NCBI RefSeq assembly: GCF_003130705.1
Contig: NZ_CP021354.1
Location: 2,046,001 to 2,110,000 of the forward strand
DNA: 64,000 nt
Direction of reading: 5' to 3'
From: Rhodococcus oxybenzonivorans
GTDB lineage: Bacteria; Actinomycetota; Actinomycetes; Mycobacteriales; Mycobacteriaceae
Below, one piece after another: positions 44,826-54,760 of the stretch. The translations under genes were made by a program, and so were the position numbers. The notes below the pieces were generated by a model. It saw nothing but the letters and a program-made list of their open reading frames with translations. It had not been told where the DNA came from and did no database searches. Within the stretch, counting starts at the first letter, position 1. Each line of letters starts with the position of its first letter.

Positions 44826-45557
44826 TCAGGTGAGGTGCCGGACGAAGAACCGGTTGCCGTCGTCCCCCTCGAACTGCGGGACGCCGGTGTGCCCGCCCAT
44901 ATTGGCGTGCAGTGTCTTCTCCTTGGAGCCGAATGCGTCGAACAGGTCCAGGGCCTGCTGCCGATCATTTCCTTCGTCGTCCCACTGCAGCAGGACCTGC
45001 AGCGGAATGGTGACCCGCCGCGCCTCGTCGAACATGCTGCGGGGCACAAAGCTCCCGGCGAACAGGAGGGCGGCCGAGATGCGTGGTTCCACCACCGCCA
45101 GCCGGATGCCGATGGCGATCACCCCTCCCGATAACCCGACCGGGCCGCGGATGTCGGGCAGCGCGAGGAGACCGTCCAGGGCGGCCCGCCATTCCGGGAC
45201 CGCCTTGTCGACCAGCGGGAGGACGAGCCGGTCGACGATCTCGTCGTTGACCGGCTCACCGGCCTCCAGCGCCCGGCGCAGGTCGGCGCGGGCCTGCTCG
45301 GCGGCGGAGGAACGGGGCCGGTCACCGCTGCCGGGCAGTTCGATGGTGGCCGCGGCGTAACCCGCCGCCGCGGCGTGCCGGGCCCGGGCTGCCAGTCGCG
45401 GGTACATCATGTGCAGTCCGCCGGGATGGCCGACCAGGATCAGCGGCGCCGGTGTAAATGCGAATTCGGGCGTCCACAAGATGCCAGGGATCTCGCCGAG
45501 AATGAATTCGCGTTCGAGGACGCCGTCGTCGAGGCGTCGCTCGGAGGTGAAGTGCAT
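44826..45557 (-). CDS. Alpha/beta hydrolase
   Basis: 243 aa. APLILVGHPGGLHMMYPRLA gives the oxyanion-hole strand, GPVGLSGGVIAIGI is the nucleophile elbow (G-L-S-G-G), and TLHANMGGHTGVPQFEGDD holds the catalytic His near the C-terminus; the Asp is probably in QWDDEGNDRQQA. Dienelactone-hydrolase-like layout. Convergent with the aminotransferase gene, 16 bp apart, so it marks the right edge of the cassette, and it may or may not belong to it. An imperfect CGGGAG/CTCCCG repeat lies 13 bp upstream of its start. Confidence 0.85.
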   Translation of the reverse strand: MHFTSERRLDDGVLEREFILGEIPGILWTPEFAFTPAPLILVGHPGGLHMMYPRLAARARHAAAAGYAAATIELPGSGDRPRSSAAEQARADLRRALEAGEPVNDEIVDRLVLPLVDKAVPEWRAALDGLLALPDIRGPVGLSGGVIAIGIRLAVVEPRISAALLFAGSFVPRSMFDEARRVTIPLQVLLQWDDEGNDRQQALDLFDAFGSKEKTLHANMGGHTGVPQFEGDDGNRFFVRHLT

Positions 45558-45861
45558 GGTGGTGCCTTTCGGGAGTGCTCGTGAACGGCGCTCCCGGACG
45601 ACCTATCGCCCGACCGTGACCCCGGAGGGGAGCACCCATGTCGATACTGCGTTCACGGGTACCACCTCCTCGTCCTCTCGCACGGCCTCCGAAAGGTAGC
45701 AGTGGCCGCCGTGGCCCGCCAACAGTTTTTGCTGCCGCGCGCTTGCCTGCCGACCACCGGCGCGACGACGTCCTACCCGCCCCGATCGGAGTCCCGAGCG
45801 CGCACCCGCACGTCGCCCTGCTGATCGGCACCACACTCGAGGAAGCCAACCTCGGTCTCGT
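45558..45861. other. Intergenic region, no gene recognised
   Basis: 304 bp. A stem-like pair CGGGAG (45570-45575) and CTCCCG (45591-45596) sits just upstream of the hydrolase gene. The rest shows only antisense-type open frames. Confidence 0.4.
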
Positions 45862-47373
45862 TCAGCCCGGGAGCAGGGCGCGCACGGCGCCGATCGTGTC
45901 GGCGTCCGCGGGGTCCTTGTCGGGCCGGTACCGCAGAACCCGGGCGAATCGGAGCGCGACGCCGCCGGGGTAGCGGGAACTGACCTGCACGCCGTCGAGT
46001 TCGATCTCGACGACGATCCTCGGGTGCAGGAATACGGTGTGAGAGTCGCGGGCGCGTTCGTGGCGCGGGAATTCGTCCGTCTGCCACTGCAACAACGCGT
46101 CGGTGAGACCCTTGAACGTTTTGCCGACCATGATCGGATCACCGCCGTCGGGGTCGCGGGCACCCAGATGCAGATTGGAGAGGTAGCCGGTACGCCGGCC
46201 GTAACCCCACTCGGCGCCCAGGACCACCAGGTCCAGGGTGTGCTCCGGTTTCACCTTCTGCCACGCCCGACCGCGACGCCCCGCCGCGTAGGGGGCCGAC
46301 AGGGACTTCACCATGACCCCTTCGTGCCCGGCAGCAAGGGCGTCGTCGAAATGTGTTGCTGCGGTGTCGGCGTCGGGTCGGCGCAGTCCTGGGATACGAT
46401 GCTGCGGGGCCACGGTTTCGAGGGCGTCGAGACGCTGCTCGAGTGGGGCGTCCAGCAGGTCGATCCCGTCGAGATGCAGACAGTCGAAGAAGTACGGGTG
46501 CAGCAGTAGCTCGCGGGCACTTTCCGCGCCGAAACGACTCATCGTTTCCTGGAAGGGACGGGGACGACCAGAGTCGGTCAACGCCAGTGTCTCACCGTCG
46601 AACACCGCGGACTCGCACGGGAGGCCGACGACGAGTTCGACCAGTTCGGGGACACTGCCGGTGATCTCGCGCAGCGTGCGGGTGAAGATATGAATTTCAT
46701 CGCCATTGCGGTGCACCTGAATTCGCGCACCGTCGAGCTTGTACTCGACGCTGACGTCGCCGCCGAGTTCCGTCCAGGCGTCCGCGAGGGATTCGGCGGG
46801 AGAGGCCAGCATCGGCCGGATCGGTCGACCCACCTCGAGCCGGAACGCACCGAGCGCCTCGACGCCGCCACTGAGCGCCGCGGTAGCAGTGGCCGGCAGC
46901 CGCCCCGACAACATGAACGCGCGCCGAACCGGCTCGACAGGCAGAGCGGCCGCGGCGGCGATGGCGTCGGTCATGATTCCTTCGAGTGCGCCCTGTCGCA
47001 GATCTCCTGTCAGGAGCCGAACGAGGAAGTCGCGTTCGTCCGGCGTCGTTCGGGTGAACAGGTCGGTGAGCAGAGTGCGCCGTCGTTCCGTCGAGCCCGA
47101 TCCGGAAGTCCCGGCCACCTCGGTGAGCAGTCCGTCGACTTCGGCGACGGTCACGGTGGAGTGATCCACGGGCGTGGCGGGGAGGTCGGCGAGCGTCCGC
47201 CAGCCGATGCCGATACGGCCCTGCCGCAGTTCCCCGGAGAGCCAGGCCACCACGGGCTCTACCTCTTCGGGTTCGAGGTCGGCGAGTAGTGTGCGCAGCG
47301 CCTCGATTTTCACCTTGCGGGACCGGGTGGCCCCCACAGCGCGCGACGTATCCACGATCCGCGAAACCAGCAT
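45862..47373 (-). CDS. ligB: ATP-dependent DNA ligase (LigB type)
   Basis: 503 aa. N-terminal DNA-binding domain (1-185), then the adenylation domain with VEYKLDGARIQVH (nucleophile K212), ITGSVPELVELV, VFDGETLAL (motif III), EGVMVKSLSAPYAAGRRGR (motif IV) and WQKVKPEHTLDLVVL (motif V), then the OB-fold. It seals nicks using ATP, next to the essential NAD-dependent LigA. Length and order match mycobacterial LigB (Rv3062). Role is repair or backup replication. Confidence 0.94.
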   Translation of the reverse strand: MLVSRIVDTSRAVGATRSRKVKIEALRTLLADLEPEEVEPVVAWLSGELRQGRIGIGWRTLADLPATPVDHSTVTVAEVDGLLTEVAGTSGSGSTERRRTLLTDLFTRTTPDERDFLVRLLTGDLRQGALEGIMTDAIAAAAALPVEPVRRAFMLSGRLPATATAALSGGVEALGAFRLEVGRPIRPMLASPAESLADAWTELGGDVSVEYKLDGARIQVHRNGDEIHIFTRTLREITGSVPELVELVVGLPCESAVFDGETLALTDSGRPRPFQETMSRFGAESARELLLHPYFFDCLHLDGIDLLDAPLEQRLDALETVAPQHRIPGLRRPDADTAATHFDDALAAGHEGVMVKSLSAPYAAGRRGRAWQKVKPEHTLDLVVLGAEWGYGRRTGYLSNLHLGARDPDGGDPIMVGKTFKGLTDALLQWQTDEFPRHERARDSHTVFLHPRIVVEIELDGVQVSSRYPGGVALRFARVLRYRPDKDPADADTIGAVRALLPG

Positions 47374-47500
47374 TCCCCGACGGTAGCTGGATCGATGCTG
47401 CGGCGCGCGGCGTTTCCGGTCTCGTGAGGATCAGGCGTCGCCGTGCAGAACCTTCGGCCCAGCACCTTCCGCCTCGCCTGGTCGCCCGCGGTCATGACCA

Positions 47501-48916
47501 TCAGCTCTCGAGATGTTTCAGCGCCGACTGGGCGGCGTTGAAGCCGCACATACCGTGGACTCCTGCCCCCGGCGCGGTCGCGGAGGAGCACAGGTATACC
47601 CCGGGGATTCCGGTGGAATACGGGTCGAGGCCGATGCGGGGCCGCATCGCGATCTGCAGTGCGGTGTTGGCGCCCACTCCGATGTCGCCGCCGATGTAGT
47701 TGGCGTTGTGCTGTTCCATCTGTGCCACCGAGCGCACGTGCTGCCCCACGATGCGGTCCCGGAACCCGGGTGCGAACCGCTCGAACTGGTCGATGATCGC
47801 ATGCGTGGCGTCGCCTGAATAACCATGGGGCACGTGCGCGTACGCCCAGATCGGGTTGACACCCCCAGAAGAGCGGGACGGGTCCGCGAGGTACTGCTGC
47901 CCGACGAGCACCGTCGGCCTCGCGGGCATGACACCACGCACGATCTGTCCTTCGGCCTCAGCGACCTCTTCGAACGTTCCGCCGAGATGCAGCGTCCCCG
48001 CGGCGCGGCAGTGCTCGTTGGTCCACGGAACATGGCCGTCGACGGCGAAATCGATCTTGAAGGCCGCCGGCCCGTACTTGTACCGGCGGTAGGCGCGGGC
48101 GACCCTGCCCGGCAACCGATCACCCGCTATTCGCAGCACTGCACGCGGCGCCACGTTGAGCATCACGAGGTCCGGTGAGCCCAGCGAATCGAGCGAATCC
48201 ACGTACACGCCGGTCTCAATGGTGCCGCCGAGCTCGCCGAGCAGCGACGCCATCGCGTCGGTGATCGACCGGGAACCGCCCTCCGCGACCGGCCACCCGT
48301 ACGCATGGCCGGCGGCGGTGAGCATCAGACCCACGGAACTGCTCATCGGGGCGTGCAGCGAACTGAACGCGTGGGCCGCCACCCCGCCGAACAGGGCTCG
48401 TGTCTGCGGTCGCTTCCACCGGCGGGCCGTCAGCGCCGCCGGGGCGAGCGCGTTTACGCCGAACTCGGCGAGCTGCAGAGGATGTGCGGGCCAGTGCGCG
48501 ATCGGACGGAACACGTCGCCGGTCAGCTCGTCGAACGACGTCGACAGCCGGCCGAACATCCGCTGCCAGGCCTTGCCGTCCTCGCCCATGTCCGCGGCGG
48601 TGCGGTCGATGTCGCGCCAGAGCACCCCGGCCGATCCGGAGTCGAGGGGGTGGACCAGGTCGATCTCCGGCCACAGCCACCGAAGTCCGTAGTCGCCCAG
48701 ACCGAGCGACTGCAGAAAGGGCGAAGCCACCCCGGTGGGGTGGAACGCCGAGCAGTCGTCGTGGATGAGGCCGGGGAGGGTGAGTTCGGAGGAGCGGGTG
48801 CCGCCACCGATCGTGTCCTTGGCCTCGAGCACCCGCACCGACACGCCCTGCCTGGCCAGGTGGATGGCGGCAGCGAGCCCGTTGGGCCCGCTGCCGACCA
48901 CTACCGCAGTTGTCAC
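47501..48916 (-). CDS. Phytoene-desaturase-like FAD-dependent oxidoreductase
   Basis: 471 aa. VVVGSGPNGLAAAIHLARQG is the N-terminal FAD dinucleotide-binding motif, followed by VLEAKDTIGGGTRSSELTLP and HDDCSAFHPTGVASPFLQSL as in the CrtI/amine-oxidase-like group. GVYLCSSATAPGAGVHGMCG is the C-terminal FAD-contacting motif. No carotenoid genes are nearby, so the substrate may be another lipid or polyketide; the family also contains pyranopterin- and retinol-type oxidoreductases. Confidence 0.88.
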   Translation of the reverse strand: MTTAVVVGSGPNGLAAAIHLARQGVSVRVLEAKDTIGGGTRSSELTLPGLIHDDCSAFHPTGVASPFLQSLGLGDYGLRWLWPEIDLVHPLDSGSAGVLWRDIDRTAADMGEDGKAWQRMFGRLSTSFDELTGDVFRPIAHWPAHPLQLAEFGVNALAPAALTARRWKRPQTRALFGGVAAHAFSSLHAPMSSSVGLMLTAAGHAYGWPVAEGGSRSITDAMASLLGELGGTIETGVYVDSLDSLGSPDLVMLNVAPRAVLRIAGDRLPGRVARAYRRYKYGPAAFKIDFAVDGHVPWTNEHCRAAGTLHLGGTFEEVAEAEGQIVRGVMPARPTVLVGQQYLADPSRSSGGVNPIWAYAHVPHGYSGDATHAIIDQFERFAPGFRDRIVGQHVRSVAQMEQHNANYIGGDIGVGANTALQIAMRPRIGLDPYSTGIPGVYLCSSATAPGAGVHGMCGFNAAQSALKHLES

Positions 48917-48958
48917 GAGGTTGTCCTCACTTCAGTGCCATCGCCTTCGGCGCCCCGG

Positions 48959-49156
48959 TCACCACTTCGTGTGCGCGTTGCGAGGCATCCCGTAAGACCA
49001 TTCAACCTCGAGGGGGATGGGCCCGTCAGGCAACCAGGGCTGCGCGTCCACTGCATCCTTGACCAGGTACGACCCCCGTTCGATGACGCCGAGTGCTGCA
49101 TCGACCACCGTGTATTGCTGACGATCCTTGTGGAGGGGCTGCGACTCGATCCACAA
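48959..49156 (-). CDS. Small hypothetical protein or gene remnant
   Basis: 65 aa with native-looking codon use: SQPLHKDRQQYTVVDAALGV, then ERGSYLVKDAVDAQPWLPDG and PLEVEWSYGMPRNAHTKW. No family is recognised. It lies between the phytoene-desaturase-like gene and the permease gene, all on the minus strand. Could be the tail of a lost larger gene. Confidence 0.4.
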   Translation of the reverse strand: MWIESQPLHKDRQQYTVVDAALGVIERGSYLVKDAVDAQPWLPDGPIPLEVEWSYGMPRNAHTKW

Positions 49157-49195
49157 CTTAGACGGCCGCCTTGTGCAAAAGGGACAACGTTCCGG

Positions 49196-50452
49196 TCATC
49201 CTCGCGATCGGGACACGACGGCGCGCACCCAGTACACGGCAACGCCGATACCGAGGACGGCGATGCCCCACACCACCGAGGGTGGGGGAAGGAACGCGGC
49301 GAGGATCAGACATCCGGCCGCACCCGTCGCCGCGACGAGCCGGGGCCGTAGCTGCGCAGACAACGTCCACGCAGAGGCGTTCGCGATCAGGTAGTAGACC
49401 AGCACGGCGAACGACGAGAACCCGATGACGCCCCGCAGATCCGCTGTCGCGGCGAGGACAGCCACGACGGTTCCCACGGCCAGCTCGGCGCGGTGCGGTA
49501 CCGAATAGCGAGGGTGGACGGCGTCGAGGACCCGGGGCAGGTTTCCGTCGCGGGCCATCGCGAATGTGGTGCGGGATACGCCGAGGATCAGCGAGAGCAG
49601 GGAGCCGAGTGCGGCGACGACAGCGGCGACCCGCACGACGGGCTCGGCACCAGCGAATCCGACGGCAGCGACCGCCTCGGCCAGCGGGTCGGTCGCTGCG
49701 GCCAGCCGGTCCGGACCGAGGACGGTCAACACTGCGACCGCGACCAGGAGGTACACGAGCAGGGTGACGGCGAGCGCAAGGGGGATGGCCCGGGAGATGG
49801 TTCGGCGCGGGTCCCGGACCTCCTCACCCAGAGTGGCAATACGGGCGTACCCGGCGAAGGCGAAGAACAACAAGCCGGCCGCTTGCAGAACACCGGTGAC
49901 GCCGTATCCCCGGGTCAGTACCGGGCCGTCGAAACCCGTGTCGGTGGCGGTGAGGCACAGCAACACGACCAAGGCCAGGACGGCGAGGACGAAGAACACG
50001 ATTCCGCGGGTGGCCCACGCCGATTTCTGAACACCCAGATAGTTGACCGCGGTGATCACCGCGACGGCGACGACCGCGATGACGTGCTCGTAGCCCGGCC
50101 AGGCGTAGGCGCCGACGGTCAGGGCCATGGCCGCACAGGAAGCAGTTTTCCCGACGACGAAACCCCAGCCGGCCAGGTATCCGAAGAAGGGGCCGAGCCG
50201 TTCGCGGCCGTACGCGTACGTCCCCCCGGACTGGGGGTAGAGCGCTGCCAGGCGGGCCGAGGAGTTGGCGTTGCAGTAGGCGATCACCGCCGCGACCGCC
50301 AACCCGAAGAGCAACGCGCCGCCCGCCGCGGCAGCAGCCGGAGCGAGCGCCGCGAAGATGCCGGCCCCGATCATCGACCCGAGGCCGATCATCACCGAGT
50401 CGAACACTCCCAGTCGGCGTTTCAGCTGCGGCGCCGATAGCGGCTCGGTCAT
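49196..50452 (-). CDS. APC-family amino acid permease
   Basis: 418 aa with about 12 transmembrane helices. The first helix contains the APC substrate/sodium-site loop (VMIGLGSMIGAGIFAALAPA), followed by LYPQSGGTYAYGRERLGPFF and GYARIATLGEEVRDPRRTIS, the conserved cytoplasmic loop. Imports an amino acid or polyamine; the substrate cannot be read from the sequence. Confidence 0.9.
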   Translation of the reverse strand: MTEPLSAPQLKRRLGVFDSVMIGLGSMIGAGIFAALAPAAAAAGGALLFGLAVAAVIAYCNANSSARLAALYPQSGGTYAYGRERLGPFFGYLAGWGFVVGKTASCAAMALTVGAYAWPGYEHVIAVVAVAVITAVNYLGVQKSAWATRGIVFFVLAVLALVVLLCLTATDTGFDGPVLTRGYGVTGVLQAAGLLFFAFAGYARIATLGEEVRDPRRTISRAIPLALAVTLLVYLLVAVAVLTVLGPDRLAAATDPLAEAVAAVGFAGAEPVVRVAAVVAALGSLLSLILGVSRTTFAMARDGNLPRVLDAVHPRYSVPHRAELAVGTVVAVLAATADLRGVIGFSSFAVLVYYLIANASAWTLSAQLRPRLVAATGAAGCLILAAFLPPPSVVWGIAVLGIGVAVYWVRAVVSRSRG

Positions 50453-50533
50453 GCGGTCCCTTCCGGCGGTCGACGATGGTCGGTGGCCGACGCTACCGCG
50501 CCCGGCCCGATACCGCCGATCACGCCGATCGGG

Positions 50534-50818
50534 TCACTCGCTGAATTCGCCCATCACCGGATGCCATTCGCTGACTCGCATGTTCTCCACGAGTTTCGCC
50601 TGAACGAACGGATCCTGTTGGAACAGTCGAGTGATCGTTTCTTCGTCGGGCCCATCGGCGATGATGAAGGCGCCCGTGCCGTCGGCGAGGGGACCGGTCG
50701 AACGCACCACCTTCCGCCGGATCATTTCCGCGATCCAGCCGCGATGATCGCCCCGGTGATCGTCACGCCGCGACGACGTCTCCGGGTTGTAGGTGTATTC
50801 CACGACGAACAGAGACAT
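50534..50818 (-). CDS. YciI-family protein
   Basis: 94 aa. LFVVEYTYNPETSSRRDDHR, GPLADGTGAFIIADGPDEET and ENMRVSEWHPVMGEF follow the YCII dimeric alpha+beta fold, with the conserved His and Asp pair that may form an active site. Function unclear; family members include dehydrochlorinases and muconolactone-isomerase-like enzymes. A long hairpin lies just upstream. Confidence 0.88.
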   Translation of the reverse strand: MSLFVVEYTYNPETSSRRDDHRGDHRGWIAEMIRRKVVRSTGPLADGTGAFIIADGPDEETITRLFQQDPFVQAKLVENMRVSEWHPVMGEFSE

Positions 50819-50839
50819 GCTGTTCTCACTTCCTCAGGT

Positions 50840-50899
50840 GCTCCGCGCCCGTGCGCCCTTCTGGTTGCCAGAGCTACCAGAAAGGCGCACGGGCGGAGC
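50840..50899. repeat. 60-bp hairpin with 24-26-bp arms
   Basis: Arms 50840-50865 (starting GCTCCGCGCCCGTGCGCC) and 50876-50899 (ending GGCGCACGGGCGGAGC) pair along nearly their full length, with one mismatch and a 2-nt bulge, around a 10-nt loop. It lies downstream of the DUF998 gene and 22 bp before the YciI start (both minus strand), so it could act as terminator, attenuator or RNA-stability element, or be a dispersed palindromic repeat. Confidence 0.7.
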
Positions 50900-50942
50900 C
50901 GTTGCACGGTAGGTCCAACCCTTCTCGGTCGAAAACGGGCGG

Positions 50943-51605
50943 TCAAGGCTCGACACGCCACGAGTCGACGCCCCGGCTCACCACCAGTGCTGCGACTCCG
51001 GCGCTGACCGCCCAGAGGATGAAGGGGTACAACGCAAGCCGTTCGGCGGAGCCGAACGACGTGCCGGGGACGACGATGGCGATGGTGCCGAGCATTCCCG
51101 CGAGGCAGCACGATCCTGTCCAGACGGCGAATCCGCGCCACCGCTCGAACAGCGCCACAGCGAGGAAGGCGAGGGCTGCGTTGCGTGCCACGAATGTCGG
51201 GGTGGCGACGATCTGATGCAGGTCGGCGTCCACGTTGATGGGCACCAGTCCGGTCAGTGCCGCGCTCAGTGCGGCCAGCCCGAGCAGAGCCAGGGCGGTC
51301 ACCCGCAGCCGTCCGGCGGGGAGGAATCCCCGCAATCCGGCAGCACCCACGACGATCAACACACCGGTCATGACGAAAGCACCGTTCATCAGCGCGTGAA
51401 GGGGTGAGCAGATTCGGGCGACCGCCAGCTGGGATGCGGATCCGTCGCATCCCGTCGCACCGAGCTTGCTAATCGAGTCGGCAGTCGCCTCGTACCGTCT
51501 CGGCCACGCTGCTGCGGTGATCACCTCCGCGACGAAGTACAGCGAAATCAGTACCCACGCAACGCCGCCTACGCGCACGGTACGTGCATCGTGTGCTGAG
51601 CTCAT
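50943..51605 (-). CDS. DUF998 integral membrane protein
   Basis: 220 aa with about six transmembrane helices. VLISLYFVAEVITAAAW opens the first; DSISKLGAT follows it as the conserved short motif, then CSPLHALMNGAFVMTGVLIV, LTGLVPINVDADLHQIVATP and GTSFGSAERLALYPFILWAV. The pattern is that of DUF998 (frag1-related) proteins. Function unknown. The ATG at 51605 follows AGAGGTGAG; a longer in-frame start exists 69 bp upstream. Confidence 0.85.
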   Translation of the reverse strand: MSSAHDARTVRVGGVAWVLISLYFVAEVITAAAWPRRYEATADSISKLGATGCDGSASQLAVARICSPLHALMNGAFVMTGVLIVVGAAGLRGFLPAGRLRVTALALLGLAALSAALTGLVPINVDADLHQIVATPTFVARNAALAFLAVALFERWRGFAVWTGSCCLAGMLGTIAIVVPGTSFGSAERLALYPFILWAVSAGVAALVVSRGVDSWRVEP

Positions 51606-51784
51606 GTTCAGAACGCTCACCTCTTGTGAACCGTCGCGCGGTACGCGGCCTCGACCCACGCTACAGACGCTCACCCACTATCGTGTGATTGTTGACAATC
51701 TCAGGGCGCGACTCGACCATGTAGCCATGGCCTTGCCGACTACGCTTCCTGGACGGGACTTCGAGACGGAGGGACAGGACGCGC

Positions 51785-54685
51785 GTGGCTGAGCTGACCG
51801 GTCTTGCCGCCGACCTCCGCGCTGATCTGGCAGCGCGGGGCATCGACCTCGACACCGGGTTGCGCCGGCGGGCCGAGTACTCCTTCGACGCCTCGAACTA
51901 CCGCGTGCCGCCGCTGGCCGTGGCGTTTCCACGCACCGTGGACGATGTGGTGTCGATCGTCCGGGCATGCACCGACCGTGCGGTACCCATCACCAGTCGC
52001 GGCGGCGGTACCTCGCTCGCCGGCAACGCCATCGGCAGGGGAGTGGTCCTCGACTTCTCCCGGCACATGGCCGCCGTCCACTCGGTGGATGCCGCCGCGC
52101 GCACCGCCGTCGTCGAACCCGGGATCGTGCTCACGGACCTGCAGAAAGAGGTTCAGCTGGCGACGGACGGGGCCTTCACCTTCGCCCCCGACCCGTCGAG
52201 TAAGTCCCGCGCCACCGTCGGTGGTGCGATCGGGAACGATGCCTGCGGCAACCACTCCGTGCGATACGGGCGCACATCGGATCACGTCATCGCTCTCGAC
52301 CTCGTCACCGCCGGGGGACATCGGTTGACGGCGACTCGGAACGGCGTCCGCGCCACCGACCCCGACGACGCGTCCGCCGTGGCCGAAGCGGAACGGATCG
52401 GGACCGGGCTGCGGGACCTGGCCGACAGTCACCTCGCCGAGTTCCGGCTCGAGCTCGGTCGGATCCCGCGGCAGGTGTCCGGGTTTCACCTCGCGAACCT
52501 GTTGCCGGAGAACGGATTCGACGTCGCACGCGCCCTCGTCGGCAGCGAGGGGACGTGTGCGGTGATCGTGGCCGCCACCGTGGCGCTGGTGCCGGTGCCC
52601 CCGGCGGCGATGCTCTTGTGCCTCGGCTACCGCGACCTGGTGGACGCGGCGCGAGACAATGCGATGCTCCTCGCGTATGCACCGGCGGCGATCGAGGGTA
52701 TCGACTCGGCGATCGTCGACACCATGCGACACCTCCGCGGAGCCGACTCCGTCGTGGGACTTCCCGAAGGCTCGGCGTGGCTGTACGTCGATCTCGACGG
52801 GGACGATTCCGCCGAGGTCGAGCGGCGCGGCGCCGAACTGGTGTCCAAGTTGCGGGCGGCGGGGCGCCTCGTCGACGCCCGCGTGGTCGCGGATCCTGCC
52901 GAACGCGCGTCGCTGTGGCGAGTGCGTGAGGACGGTGCCGGGTTGTCTGCGCGGCTCGTCGAGGGCGGTGAATCGTGGACCGGCTGGGAAGATTCCGCGG
53001 TCGCTCCCGAGCAACTCGCCGACTACCTGGTGGACATCAAGGCGCTTCTCGCCGAGTTCCACCTCACCGGAGTGATGTACGGCCACTTCGGTGCCGGCTG
53101 CATGCACATTCGCATCAACTTCGATCAGCGCACCGAGGAAGGCCGGGACGTCATGTCGCGGTTCATCCACCGGGCGGCGGAACTGTGCGTCCGGTTCGGC
53201 GGTTCGATGTCGGGGGAGCACGGCGACGGACGGGCACGCTCGTCGCTGCTACCGCTCATGTACTCGCCGACCGTGATGTCGGCGTTCTCCCGGTTCAAAC
53301 AGCTGTGGGATCCGGCCACGCTGCTCAATCCGGGCAGCATCGTCGATCCGGAACCGTTGCTCGGAAGTCTCGCGCTCGACGGCGTCGACCCACGACCCTG
53401 GCAGACCAGCTTCGACCTCACACCCACCAGTGAGGTGCCCGTCGCCCCATTCGTCCACGCGGTGCAGGGCTGTATCGGCGTGGGCCGCTGCCGCGCGTCG
53501 ACGGGCGGCGTGATGTGCCCCAGCTTCCGGGCGACCGGCGACGAGAAGGACTCCACCCGCGGCCGGGCGCGTGCCCTCCAGGAGATGGTGCGCAACTCGC
53601 CGACGATCGCCGATGGCTGGGCCTCCGAGGACGTCAAGGAATCCTTGGACCTGTGCCTGTCCTGTAAGGCGTGCTCCACCGACTGCCCGGTGGGCGTCGA
53701 CATGGCCACCTACAAAGCCGAATTCCTCGACCACCACTACCGCGGCCGGATTCGTCCACTGTCGCACTACTCGCTCGGCTGGTTGCCGGTGTGGCTGCGG
53801 GCCGCGGAACGGTCGGCTCCCGTCGTCAACAAACTCACCACCGGACGGCTCGCGAAGATCGCTGCCCGCCTGGGCGGTATCACCCCCCACCGAGAACTAC
53901 CGGAGTTCGCGTCGCGCAAGCAGATTCGACGTGAGGTCGGGAGCACGTCGGGAAATTCGACCGCAGATGTCGTGCTGCTCGCCGACACCTTCACGCGGGG
54001 TTTCCGGCCGCAGGTAGTCGGCGCGGCCGCGCGGGTGCTCGAGCAGGCGGGACTCAGCTCCCAGTGTCGAAGCGACGCATGCTGCGGTCTGACCTGGATT
54101 TCGACCGGCCAACTCGATCGTGCCAAGAAGACCCTGACCAAGGCGGCAGAGCTGCTCGACGACGGCACCGACCGTCCCATCGTCGTCCTCGAACCGAGTT
54201 GTGCTGCGGCACTGCGCAAGGATCTGCCCGAGCTGGTCCACACCGACGCCGCACGACGGGTCGCGGCCAGAGTGCAGAGCTTCGCCGGTGCGGTGCTCGA
54301 CCACGTCGCGGCGGGGTGGCAACCGAGCGCCGCGCTGCCGGAAGACGTCACCGTGCAGACCCATTGCCACGAGTACGCGGCGTTCGGTGCGGCCACCCAG
54401 CGCAAAGCCCTCCAAGCAGTAGGCGTGGCGCGGGTGCGGGAAGCGACCGGATGTTGCGGCGTCGCAGGGAACTTTGGATTCGAGAACGAGCACTACGACG
54501 TCAGCATGCAGGTGGCCGAGCAAGCCCTCGCCCCAGCCCTGCGCGCAACCCCCGACGAGGCCGCAGTCCTCACCGACGGATTCAGCTGCCACATGCAGGT
54601 GCGCCAACTCGAACCGTCGAGGACGTCGCTGCACCTCGCTGAACTCCTCGACCCGGGGCGGAGCCGCCTGTTCGGTTCACGCTGA
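51785..54685 (+). CDS. Fused FAD-linked oxidase/Fe-S protein (D-lactate dehydrogenase/GlcD-GlpC type)
   Basis: 966 aa from a GTG preceded by GGAGGGA. N-terminal FAD-binding type 4 domain (PITSRGGGTSLAGNAIGRGV, then GGAIGNDACGNHSVRYG); central FAD-oxidase C-terminal domain (VMYGHFGAGCMHIRI, SGEHGDGRARSSLL); then a ferredoxin region (GCIGVGRCRAS plus CLSCKACSTDCPVGVD); then C-terminal CCG-type cysteine blocks (SDACCGLTW, ATGCCGVAGNFGFENEHY). It oxidises a 2-hydroxyacid such as D-lactate or glycolate and passes electrons to the membrane pool. Followed 75 bp later by a flavoprotein gene on the same strand. Confidence 0.93.
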   Translation: MAELTGLAADLRADLAARGIDLDTGLRRRAEYSFDASNYRVPPLAVAFPRTVDDVVSIVRACTDRAVPITSRGGGTSLAGNAIGRGVVLDFSRHMAAVHSVDAAARTAVVEPGIVLTDLQKEVQLATDGAFTFAPDPSSKSRATVGGAIGNDACGNHSVRYGRTSDHVIALDLVTAGGHRLTATRNGVRATDPDDASAVAEAERIGTGLRDLADSHLAEFRLELGRIPRQVSGFHLANLLPENGFDVARALVGSEGTCAVIVAATVALVPVPPAAMLLCLGYRDLVDAARDNAMLLAYAPAAIEGIDSAIVDTMRHLRGADSVVGLPEGSAWLYVDLDGDDSAEVERRGAELVSKLRAAGRLVDARVVADPAERASLWRVREDGAGLSARLVEGGESWTGWEDSAVAPEQLADYLVDIKALLAEFHLTGVMYGHFGAGCMHIRINFDQRTEEGRDVMSRFIHRAAELCVRFGGSMSGEHGDGRARSSLLPLMYSPTVMSAFSRFKQLWDPATLLNPGSIVDPEPLLGSLALDGVDPRPWQTSFDLTPTSEVPVAPFVHAVQGCIGVGRCRASTGGVMCPSFRATGDEKDSTRGRARALQEMVRNSPTIADGWASEDVKESLDLCLSCKACSTDCPVGVDMATYKAEFLDHHYRGRIRPLSHYSLGWLPVWLRAAERSAPVVNKLTTGRLAKIAARLGGITPHRELPEFASRKQIRREVGSTSGNSTADVVLLADTFTRGFRPQVVGAAARVLEQAGLSSQCRSDACCGLTWISTGQLDRAKKTLTKAAELLDDGTDRPIVVLEPSCAAALRKDLPELVHTDAARRVAARVQSFAGAVLDHVAAGWQPSAALPEDVTVQTHCHEYAAFGAATQRKALQAVGVARVREATGCCGVAGNFGFENEHYDVSMQVAEQALAPALRATPDEAAVLTDGFSCHMQVRQLEPSRTSLHLAELLDPGRSRLFGSR

Positions 54686-54760
54686 TTCTGACGATGGCGG
54701 GCGCGGCGGTCGTGGTGAAGCGTGGAGGGGCAGATGTCCGCGCCGACAGGAGTGTCCTTC

